Below, piece after piece: positions 20,530-29,256 of a DNA stretch of 64,000 nucleotides. The translations under genes and the position numbers were made by a program. The notes below the pieces were generated by a model that saw only the letters and a list, made by a program, of their open reading frames with translations, ran no database searches and had not been told where the DNA came from. The first letter of the stretch is position 1. Each line of letters starts with the position of its first letter. Source of the DNA: Aporrectodea caliginosa (Eukaryota; Annelida; Clitellata; Crassiclitellata; Lumbricidae); assembly GCA_020284085.1 (NCBI GenBank), contig JACEVL010000297.1, positions 176,001 through 240,000 on the forward strand, given 5' to 3'.

Positions 20530-22340
20530 GAAAATGTCCTCAGGTCCTGGATTCCATAAGAAAAGCTAGCAACTAAGTAACAGTACTGTTGAAGAGGGTC
20601 CAAATTAACACACAAATCGCTGCACAGCGCTGTCTGCCAAAAGTAAAAGACACAGCTCAACAATCCCTCTTCATAGTTTACATAATATCCATATTGTTGT
20701 TACAATAATTTTATTCTGACATGGAATTATTTTACGATACCATTTGGTAAACCAACAGTAAGTAAATGTTGGCTGATCAGGGCTTACAGTTTTCCTAAAG
20801 GGAATTAAAACAATCAATAGAGGGCAGAAGTGTACTAGCATCCAGCTTCTTTATATTTAATATCCACTTTGCTTAACGCCATTTATACATATGTATACTA
20901 TAGAAATTTGACTTTTTCAGAGATACCATTATTATACCGAACATAACGTCGATTTTGTGAACAGACTTTAGTGTTACTATTTCAACAGACTTCGTTAAAA
21001 AATATGGAAAATTGGGATTCTTTTACAGAAATGGCGGGCTTGTATGTGGAATCATCTATCTTTCTTGGGTGTTGTTTACGGTCATGTCTGCTAGAACTAT
21101 CGATGGCAGACGTTAATTACTTTTGTATAAACCTTCTGCGGTGGAAGATTGCGCCGAGCGTCTAGACATGCACTAGATATACTTCCGCGGCGGAAAACCT
21201 TTGCGCCTGCGCGTTGAGAACCTCCTGTGCATTGTTCAAAACATGACTGAAATGGCTGAATAATATTCTTAGGACAGATCTATTATAGTCAACAGGGTCA
21301 GGTCTGCTTGAGTTGCTTGACATTTTACCGTATTTCATTATTCGCCATTAAATGGGTTTCAGCGTTGGTCGAATACAAGTTAGATTGACGAAAATAATTC
21401 TTGCAAAATAGAAGTCGGATTGATAAAAATAATTTTTGCATAAGTACAAGTGGGATTTATCTAAAGAATCTTGCTTAAATAGAAGCTAGGTCGATGAAAA
21501 CTAATTCTTATTTAAGTAGAAGTTATATTGATAAATTTATTCCTGCTTAATAATAAGCTCGATTGATTAAACAAATTTTTGCCTAAATAAAAGCTGGTTC
21601 GTTGAAAAGGATTCTCGCCAAAGTAGAAGTTGGGTTGATGAATATAATAATGCTACAACACGCGAACAATAATGTTAAATGCGCTATTATCACTATATAA
21701 ATTGACTTCATGAATGTCGGTCAGGGTTATGTTTAATGTCATCATTAGAAAACATGGTAAACAGTCTTCAGCCGCATTAGTAATTTCTGCATGCGCTGCG
21801 TGGCGGGATCTTCCATCACAGAAGCACCACACTTAGTTGTAGGTAATCCTAAACTTTAACGTAATTTATTATTTAATCGAATACAGGGCTCTCTTATCTG
21901 GCTGCCAAAAATTGAAGTAGGGTTGATGAAAATAATTCTCTGTGTAAATAGAAGTTGGGTTGATGACAATTATCATTAAAATTATTGAAATAATTAAATA
22001 CGCTACTAATTTTTAATAGAATAATATGCTAATAAAATGTGCTGCTAAAATGGAGTTTTACCCCAGCTTCTGTTTAAGCACAGAATGATTTACATCAATC
22101 CAACATGAATAAAAAATGATGTGTGTTGTACTTGTGCTGCAACTCTGACTTGAAGAAAATGTTAACAGTTAATGGCCAGGTTATCGTAAACGATACAGCT
22201 TGCAATAGCCTTTGCCTTACAAATGCCTTCATAAACAGTTATAGAAACATTCTTGGAGATTGGCTGACAAATTACTATATTCAATTTAATTAGTCATTCT
22301 GATATTCTTTAATATATAACGTTGCTTTCTATACAGACTG
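20530..22340. other. Intergenic: no gene; array of the 36-bp GGATTGATGAAAAT-type unit
   Basis: No ORF with recognisable domains was found. Between about 21380 and 21660, and again at 21910-21985, repeated units read agaagt.ggttgatgaaaata with spacers of roughly 36-40 bp. These are related to the arrays at 35.9, 43.3, 53.3 and 60.8-63.9 kb. CG-rich fragments similar to the MITE at 19865 appear near 21130-21240 and 21790-21830. Confidence 0.6.
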
Positions 22341-22560
22341 TCCAAGATTCTGGATTATGTGAACATGACGAAACACAGCAATTCACAGTTGACAAACCAT
22401 TCAAATGCGAATTTAAAGAAGGTTCCCAAAGAAACTGGAGAATTGAAGTAAATTTTGCAATTCAAGTATCTTGTTGACGGATCACTAAAGCAAATATTTC
22501 CATTGATGAAGAGAAAACCTTCAAAAAGCAACTACGAATTTGGTATAAATACTATACTTT
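22340..22560 (+). pseudogene. Fragment of a D-like ZNF gene
   Basis: The text at 22388-22416, acagttgacaaaccattcaa then atgcgaattt, nearly repeats the start of finger 1 of gene D at about 22748-22776 (VDKPFKCE). It then breaks down into stops. A second echo, gatgaagagaaaacc, lies near 22506. It looks like a degenerate partial duplication of the gene immediately downstream. Confidence 0.55.
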
Positions 22561-22640
22561 GTACTGAAAATTCATACGAACACGGAACCCAGCCCTATAA
22601 TAATATGGTGCACTGCACAAAGATATTTTATTAATTCACT

Positions 22641-22654
22641 GCAAAGTCAACCTG
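22641..22654 (+). promoter_or_regulatory. Family start-proximal motif before gene D
   Basis: GCAAAGTCAACCTG lies 9 bp before the ATG. The same motif precedes E, F, G and H, and a variant (AAAGTCATCT) precedes A, B and C. It may be a 3' splice acceptor (AAAG followed by TCAACC) or a transcription or translation signal. Neither has been shown. Confidence 0.55.
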
Positions 22655-22663
22655 TGTGCTATC

Positions 22664-23704
22664 ATGGATGAAGAAGAACGTCTCATGAAGTCCGGATCAA
22701 CAGAGGATTGCAACGAAGAAAAATCAATGGACCAGACAACATTGGGAACAGTTGACAAACCATTCAAATGCGAGTTGTGTGGAAAGGCATTTGCAAAACC
22801 TTGTAAACTAAAATATCACACAAGAATCCACACAGGAGAGAAACCGTTTAATTGTGAATTATGTCAGAAATCATTTACCTGTCTTGATTATTTGAATGTC
22901 CATGTGAAAACCCACAGTGGAGAGAAACGTTATAAATGTAAGCTGTGTGACAAATCGTTTAAATGGACGAGTAATAAGACTAAGCACATGAGAATCCACA
23001 ATGCAGAGAAATCACACAAATGCAAACTGTGTAGGAAAACATTTGTAAGTAGCGAGGAACTTAACAACCATACAAGAACCCACACTGGAGAAGAGCCACA
23101 CAAGTGTGAGATATGCAACAAAAGTTTTTCGTGGATTAAAGATTTGTACAGACACATGAGAAGCCACAATGGAGATAAACCACACAAATGCGAGCTATGT
23201 GGAAAAGCATTTGCAAGAAATGAGACACTACTATACCACAGAAGAACCCACACCGGAGAAAGGCCACACAAGTGCAACATATGTGACAGAAGTTTTGTAC
23301 GGAATGAAGATTTGACTAGGCATGTGAGGACCCACACAGGAGAGAAACCGTATAGATGCGAATTATGTACCAAGGCTTTTGCTGCAAAGTCTGCCCTGAA
23401 TAGGCATTCAATGATACACAGTGAGGAGAGAACATACAGATGTGAATTATGTCTCAAAATGTTTCGATCTGCGGATGGTTTGTTTCACCATGCTAGAACC
23501 CATGCAAGAAAGAAACAAAATCTGATAGAAGCAGCTTTAAATCAGACATCATCTGTTGGAGAATCTGAGCCATTCATAGTGAAACCATTTGGATGTGTAG
23601 TATGCAATGAATTGTTTCAAATAGAGAAAGAATTTACGGATCACTGTTTCCATGTTTGTTATTCTCCAGTGGAAGATGACTTTGTGGAACTCTTTGAAGA
23701 TTAA
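22664..23704 (+). CDS. ZNF gene D: C2H2 zinc-finger protein, 346 aa
   Basis: A compact, apparently intact family member and probable DNA-binding nuclear protein. The N-terminus MDEEERLMKSGSTEDCNEEK matches the family pattern. Nine regular CX2CX12HX3H fingers run from residue 33 to 281, joined by TGE(K/R)P-type linkers. No finger has lost a ligand. The C-terminal module follows a short linker: FGCVVCNELFQIEKEF.. with His and Cys ligands, then YSPVEDDFVELFED at the very end. No other domain is seen. The upstream conserved motif and the N-terminal match support this start. It lies between a degenerate D-like fragment and a hAT-like fragment. Confidence 0.93.
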   Translation: MDEEERLMKSGSTEDCNEEKSMDQTTLGTVDKPFKCELCGKAFAKPCKLKYHTRIHTGEKPFNCELCQKSFTCLDYLNVHVKTHSGEKRYKCKLCDKSFKWTSNKTKHMRIHNAEKSHKCKLCRKTFVSSEELNNHTRTHTGEEPHKCEICNKSFSWIKDLYRHMRSHNGDKPHKCELCGKAFARNETLLYHRRTHTGERPHKCNICDRSFVRNEDLTRHVRTHTGEKPYRCELCTKAFAAKSALNRHSMIHSEERTYRCELCLKMFRSADGLFHHARTHARKKQNLIEAALNQTSSVGESEPFIVKPFGCVVCNELFQIEKEFTDHCFHVCYSPVEDDFVELFED

Positions 23705-23868
23705 TTGCAGAATAGTTTTCTCTCAATGAAATATATTTATTAGTTTTCAAATACTTTTTGTTGTTAATTTGGAAATTAGGAAGACTTTGATTAGGTGACA
23801 TTAATAATACTCCATGAACTATTTGCCATTTTTTCCACTTAAATTCTTATTTTGATTGTGGTGTAAGG

Positions 23869-24222
23869 CTGGCCGGATTTATTGGTTAAGATGTGTAGAA
23901 ATGCTAAAAAATTTAATGTGCCACTTGACAATCTGGCAGGCTTGACCACCGATGACACGCATTCAATGATTGAAAAAAAGTCGGGATTTAAATTGTACCT
24001 CTAGTGAAATCGAAGCAACGAGAGGTTATTTCACCAGTAGAACTGATAGCACACCACGTCATGCATCAGCAATTATTGTATGGTCAAATTGCTGACTTAG
24101 ACAACGGAATGAGTTCTGTCATGAAAAGAGTAAACTATATTAAAGCACGAGGTCTCAATAACCGACAGTTTCACAGCCTGGTGGCTGAACTGGAGGCAGA
24201 ATACAATAATGTCATAATATGA
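23869..24222 (+). pseudogene. hAT-type transposase-derived fragment
   Basis: Two overlapping frames give KKFNVPLDNLAGLTTDDTHSM then, in another frame, KSKQREVISPVELIAHHV and VNYIKARGLNNRQFHSLV followed by ELEAEYNNVI. This order is familiar from the hAT-derived region of GTF2IRD2/ZBED-type proteins. There is a frameshift near 24000, and the end is cut off by a LINE at 24219. It has no start codon of its own. I am fairly sure of the superfamily and unsure of the gene of origin. Confidence 0.6.
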
Positions 24223-24940
24223 CATCTAGTGTCCGAGACCTGGGTGTCACTCTAGACAGTTCTCTAACTTTTACTGAACACATTGCCATGCTTACTCGCT
24301 CTTCCTACTTCCAACTAAGGCGTCTCAGGGCTATTCGCAAATCTGTTTCTTCCTCGACCTTTACCTCAATTGTCCACGCTTTCGTCTGCTCTCGAATAGA
24401 CTACTGTAATTTTCTCCTTGTTGGTCTCCCTAAGGTTCGACTATCTCCTCTGCAGTCAGTACTTAATGCTGCTGCTAGACTGATTGCTCGTCTTCCTCGA
24501 TTCTCTCACATCTCTACATTCATGGTTGAAGAACTTCACTGGCTCCCTCTATCTGTCCGAATACAATTCAAGGTTCTTATTTTAGTCCTTAAGTCTCATC
24601 TGGGTCTTGCTCCGAAGTACCTTTGCGACCTCATGCTTCGCCCACTCTCTGCCACTTCGCTGCGTCCTCTCCGATCCTCTGATCGGCTTGACCTTTGTTC
24701 CTCGTGTCAGGACTGCAATGGCTCAATCCAGATCCTTCGCCTGCATAGGTCCTTCTCTGTGGAATGGACTTCCTCCACCGGTTCGCTCTGCCATCCTTTC
24801 TGGTAGTCTCTCCTCATCTTTTTCGAAACTAAAATCCTGCCTTTTCTCTCGGGTTGCTCGCACTGGGAGCGCTTCTGAAAGGCTTTTGCTGTGAGAAGCG
24901 CTTTATAAATAGCCAAATACAATACAATACAATACAATGA
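24219..24940 (+). mobile_element. CR1/L2-like LINE 3' end
   Basis: The frames encode VRDLGVTLDSSLTFTEHI, RLRAIRKSVSSSTFTSIVHA, CSRIDYCNFLLVGLPKVRL, SVLNAAARLIARLPR, EELHWLPLSVRIQFKVL and, after a frameshift near 24690, RSFACIGPSLWNGLPPPVRS. This is the C-terminus of a CR1/L2-type ORF2. The 3' end is a tail of ACAAT repeats at 24912-24938. It is 5'-truncated and is the sister copy of the one at 16842-17491. Confidence 0.88.
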
Positions 24941-24963
24941 CATTATTGTATTCTGCCTCCATG

Positions 24964-25016
24964 CAACCAACGTACCTAACAGTGGCATATTATGCCACTG
25001 TTAGGTACGTTGGTTG
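24964..25016. repeat. Perfect 26-bp palindrome (hairpin)
   Basis: Arms at 24964-24989 and 24991-25016 are exact reverse complements, with one base (T) between them. The left arm starts CAACCAACGTACCTAACAGT. It follows the LINE tail directly. There is no T-run, so it is not a classical terminator. Confidence 0.97.
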
Positions 25017-25082
25017 AGCAGAGGACATGGTAATGTACTTAAAAGATTATGTGATCTTCGTCAATGATTTTGGTCACTGCAA

Positions 25083-25390
25083 GTATGTTTTCAATGATAA
25101 TCTTTCTTTAACCTCCTTAGCGTTACATTATCTCCCAGAAAAAACAGCCAAAAACGTTACATTTACTTACGTAGGCATGTTTTCAATGATAATCTTTCTT
25201 TAAATTAATTTTCTAATGTAATCTGTAATTTGGTGTCCCTACTTAGCGGGATTCTTTATCCCTTTAGGGCCTCCTTTTTTGTAGCCGTGTTGAAATTTAT
25301 ATGTAGGCCTAAACCTGATGATTTTGTTTAATTTGTTTGCAAAATAAACATTTTGATTGATTGATTGATTGATCCACCATCAATTAGATA
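25083..25390. other. Direct repeat, piggyBac-like end fragment and a TTGA-repeat LINE tail
   Basis: The phrase atgttttcaatgataatctt occurs at about 25086 and 25180. Just after the first copy, TTAACCTCCTTAGCGTTACA resembles a TTAA-flanked piggyBac terminus, but the partner end was not found. The region ends with AATAAACATTTTGATTGATT repeats (about 25345-25372), a tail typical of some non-LTR retroelements. Confidence 0.45.
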
Positions 25391-25401
25391 AGCTAAAATA
25401 G

Positions 25402-25640
25402 TAATGGTGTGGCACGGTGGTCGACTGGTTAGCGAGGTTGGCCTGCAACGCGGAGAGTACGGGTTCGATCCTCGTCCAGGTGGTTACTGTGTTGGGACAG
25501 TGAGCAATAATAATTATTGCTCTGCAATAGGCCTATGCATATTATGTGCCGCCGAGTCGTGTGCACTTCTGAGCAATGGGCCACCTTTGGAAGAAGGGCG
25601 ATATCAGAATGCAGTTGTATTGTAGGCCCTGTTGGGTAAA
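25402..25640 (+). mobile_element. tRNA-derived SINE, type 1
   Basis: A tRNA-like head shows an A-box-like TGGTCGACTGGTTAGCG at 25418-25434 and a B box GGTTCGATCCTC at 25462-25473. A non-tRNA body follows. The head does not fold into a convincing full tRNA, so it is a SINE and not a tRNA gene. Confidence 0.75.
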
Positions 25641-25649
25641 ATGCACTTT

Positions 25650-27705
25650 TATCGGAATCGTTTCCACCGTAAGCTGTCTTTCGAATTCTTGGGTTTCTAT
25701 CGGGCTAAAATGGAACTTTCCTTAAATAGGCCTGACGATTTCACTTACCGACCATCGACGGATGGATAAAAGTTCTTATAAACAGTTTTAGGTTAAAACG
25801 TATTTTCATGACGTCATTAATCTGCCTTTATCTGTTGACGTCATATCTTAGTCACACATAGCATTCATGTTTTAAAATAATGTTCTGTGATTATGGATTT
25901 TCGAAGTTGATGTCTGTGTCTACTTTAAATGTTTACTCAGGTAAGAACAGATCTTTAGCGTTTTTAAAAAATCTGTTATTACCGGTTGACAGGCCCCAGT
26001 CATCTGCTAATAGGCCCTACTTCTATTCTGCGTCGTCTAAAAATCATGACTGTCCAGGACTCCAGGTTCAATCTCGCACATTAGAAATTTTGCGTGAGGT
26101 TTCTATAAAGATTATAAATAATAGGCCGACTTAACTATACGAACGGAGCGAGAAAATAGGAGATTTTACTCCTGGGTCAATCCATACTGAATCATTGCGG
26201 CACAGTCCGAAATTATCGTCTCTGATTAAAGTTTCAAAACCAACATTAGATGCTTGGCTGAAACCGAGTCCCAGATAAGGGCAATCGTATTTTGACCGAA
26301 TCGAGTCGAACTACACAGGACAAGCTGTTGTACCTCGGGTTCTTTTCATCCAATGAGCTTTCTGCCTAGGAAGGTGGTTGCATTGAAGAGAATTGCATGC
26401 CAGTAGCTTACCTACAGCACAGTGATACTTTAACTATTAGCCTTTGGCTTTAAACATTTAATTGGAAGTAGTCCATACTAAATAAAGGTAGAATTATATT
26501 TATTAGACTTTAGCTACCCTAAATATTCTCTTCATAGTTTAATTATCTATTTCTTTTTTTGAGTCAAAATCTTGAAAATTGGTTTGGATTTCACTGATTT
26601 TATCATTTTTTAAATGAAAAAATCTAGCATATATCTCTAAAACAGTTTGAAATGGATAACTGAGAGGACTTCAGTTATTTCTTAATTTCAGCATGAAAAT
26701 ATTTGCACAAACTGAGGAACACATTGGATGAACATTAAAATAGGTCTTTATTGCAGCAATGCAGAGTGGAAAGGTGTTATGATGGAGAAATGGACTCGTT
26801 TGCTATTGTATAACAGTGTGTAATAAAAGTGATCCGTGTAGTTATTTTACCATTCAGTTAGCCAATATGTTATGCACAAGCTCATGAAGAGACAGACTAT
26901 TAAAGAGCATTTATGAATGAGCTGGTACACTCCGCTTAGCTTCAGAGTACTTAGCGCTTTACAAATATGGAGTTTACAATTATGATTAAACACAGTTGTG
27001 CATGATGATTATGATTGGCGTTAGGCCTGTAGTAAATGTAAATCAACATGCATTAACAAGAAGACTTAATTCGTTTCTGACAAAATCTGCTACAGTCCTT
27101 AGAGGAAGCTTATGAAAAGAAAATGGGAAAGATTTAAGGGAACAGTTGTGGAAGTAGTTTGCCTATTTCTTTCACCAAGGACGTTGGCAAAGTATCTCAA
27201 GTTAGTCTAGCCAAAATATTTTACAGCCATTAGTGCTTAAACGAGAGATATAAGAGTTCTACGTGGAATGCAAGGATTCTCTACTGCTGAATAGGCTATT
27301 AAGCGTTCTCGGGTTTTGACGCTAGTTCTAATACATATTGTTAACTTCTGATGTGCTTATATTAAATGTTACCTTGTCTTACGTTCAATCATGCTATGTT
27401 TGTTATGTTATCTTGCATTCTAGCAGTTGCTGCTTTCACTAAGAGAATTAGAATCTGATCTGGTGATATTCGCCGCAATATAGCCTAATGTAAAAGAGGA
27501 ATTGATAAGAAAGGAGCTTTTGCAACAGATCATAAAGTGCAAACTTTGCTACAATGAGCTATAAACTGTACTGTTCATGAAAGCCTCTTGATTGTTACAG
27601 AATAATAGTTCAGATTATTATTCAGTATTATCTTTAAGACATTTAATGACCTACACCAGAACAACACAAAGTCATCTCAGTAGGCCTAATGTTATGAAGT
27701 GTGCA
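25650..27705 (+). promoter_or_regulatory. Duplicated 5' region of ZNF gene C with a 1.07-kb insertion
   Basis: 25650-26115 aligns with 12180-12640 before gene B, and 27185-27705 aligns with 12645-13073. The roughly 1070 bp between (26116-27184) has no counterpart at B. No TIRs, TSD or coding content were recognised in it. The twin TGACGTCA pair is conserved at 25809-25816 and 25836-25843. The proximal half also aligns with the gene A flank and contains CACAAAGTCATCTCAG at 27665-27680. Confidence 0.65.
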
Positions 27706-29256
27706 ATGAATGAAACACAAGGTGTGTGTCAGTCAGGACAATCAAAGGAGTGCAACCGAGACAATAAAAGAAGCCGTGAAACAATAGGTACGGTTCATAA
27801 ACCATTCCTGTGCGAATGTTGTGGGAAAACGTTTGCACATAGTGATAACCTAAAATACCACACAAGAATCCATACTGGAGAAGAGCCATACGAATGCCAA
27901 TATTGTGACACAGTATTTTCCAATGCTACAAGTTTGGAGATTCACAGGATAATCTATAGTAATGAAGAACGGCACAAGAATACATTGAAAAACGCTAGAG
28001 ATCACGGTGGAGAATTATGGAAAGATGAGAAACCATTCAGATGCGAAGTTGGTGGTTTAAAATTTGCAAAGAGTGCCAAACTGAGTCTCCACACAAGGAG
28101 AATCCACACGACAGAGAAGCAGTATGTATGCGACTTATGCGGCAAAGCATTTTTAAGCCATCGTCGCCTAAAGGAGCATGAAGACAGACACAAAGGAGAG
28201 AAAACACTGCAATGCGAGTTATGTGGCATAGCATTTGGAAGTCTGTGTGGTCTGTGTGTAAAGAGACATAAACCAACTCCTGCAGAAGACAAGCCCTACA
28301 AATGCCAGTTTTGTGGCAAACAATTTAGAAGTGCTTTCGTTCTAAACCAGCATGCGCGAATTCATACAAGGGAATATGGATACAAATGTAAATATTGTAT
28401 CAAAACATTTGCGTCATCCGAAAGTTTGATTAACCATTTGATAACACATACTGGAGAAAAACTATGGGAATGTAATGTATGTGAGAAACGTCTTGCTAGT
28501 GCTTCTTCTCTGAGCCTACATCTTCAAATGCATATTGGAGATAAACCATACAAATGTAATTTATGTGGTAAAACCTACATAACACCAACACAACTGAAAT
28601 ACCATGGGAAATCACATACTGGAGAGAAACGATTCGAATGCAATTTGTGTCAGAAAACATTAACAGGTAGACAGAGTCTCAAAGTACACAAGAGAACTCA
28701 TACAGGCGAACAACCATACAGATGTCAACTTTGTCACAGATCATTTATTTCTAATACTAGCTTAAATCACCATCAAAGTATCCATTCTCAATACCAACCA
28801 TACAGATGTAAACTTTGTAGCAAATCATTTAGATTGATTTCTCTTTTGAATAAGCACATGACGACACACATAGGAGAGAGAATACACAACCGTGAAATAA
28901 GTCATCAGAGTTTTGTACTAAGCGGTATACTGAGAAATCATTCAACAACTCATTTGGGATTTAAACCATTCACAAGTGAATTATTCCACAGAGAACTTGG
29001 AATGGGTGACCATTTGCTGAGTCATGTTGGATCAAATGCAAGAGAAAAACAATACGTGGAAGAATTTAGAAACCATACATCGTCTATTTCTGAAATTGAG
29101 CCTTTCCCAGTGAAACCATGTGGTTGTGGTATCTGTAATAAAATGTTTGAAGTGGATAAAGAATTTATGGAGCACTGCTATCAGTTTTGCTATTCTCCAG
29201 TGGACATGGACTTGGTGTTTGGAGTTCAGCACCGATCCACAGTTCTTCATAAATAA
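27706..29256 (+). CDS. ZNF gene C: C2H2 zinc-finger protein, 516 aa
   Basis: The third A/B-type paralogue. The frame is open from 27592, but the start is set at 27706 because MNETQGVCQSGQSKECNRDN aligns with the MNEEKGLCQSG start of A and B. The preceding 38 codons align with non-coding flank in A and B. About 12 fingers follow. Finger 3 has CEVGG in place of CX2C, and finger 5 lacks its terminal His. The block duplications seen in A and B are absent, so C may keep an older finger order. The end carries CGICNKMFEVDKEF.. then PVDMDLVFGVQHRSTVLHK, in the same end frame as A. Confidence 0.9.
   Translation: MNETQGVCQSGQSKECNRDNKRSRETIGTVHKPFLCECCGKTFAHSDNLKYHTRIHTGEEPYECQYCDTVFSNATSLEIHRIIYSNEERHKNTLKNARDHGGELWKDEKPFRCEVGGLKFAKSAKLSLHTRRIHTTEKQYVCDLCGKAFLSHRRLKEHEDRHKGEKTLQCELCGIAFGSLCGLCVKRHKPTPAEDKPYKCQFCGKQFRSAFVLNQHARIHTREYGYKCKYCIKTFASSESLINHLITHTGEKLWECNVCEKRLASASSLSLHLQMHIGDKPYKCNLCGKTYITPTQLKYHGKSHTGEKRFECNLCQKTLTGRQSLKVHKRTHTGEQPYRCQLCHRSFISNTSLNHHQSIHSQYQPYRCKLCSKSFRLISLLNKHMTTHIGERIHNREISHQSFVLSGILRNHSTTHLGFKPFTSELFHRELGMGDHLLSHVGSNAREKQYVEEFRNHTSSISEIEPFPVKPCGCGICNKMFEVDKEFMEHCYQFCYSPVDMDLVFGVQHRSTVLHK

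Noticed and set aside
25402..25480. Possible true tRNA gene
   Set aside because: A and B boxes are present, but no convincing cloverleaf with acceptor stem could be paired, and a SINE body follows.
27592..27705. Upstream 38 codons of the gene C frame as part of the protein
   Set aside because: They align with non-coding 5' flank of A and B, and the family N-terminal signature begins at the Met at 27706.
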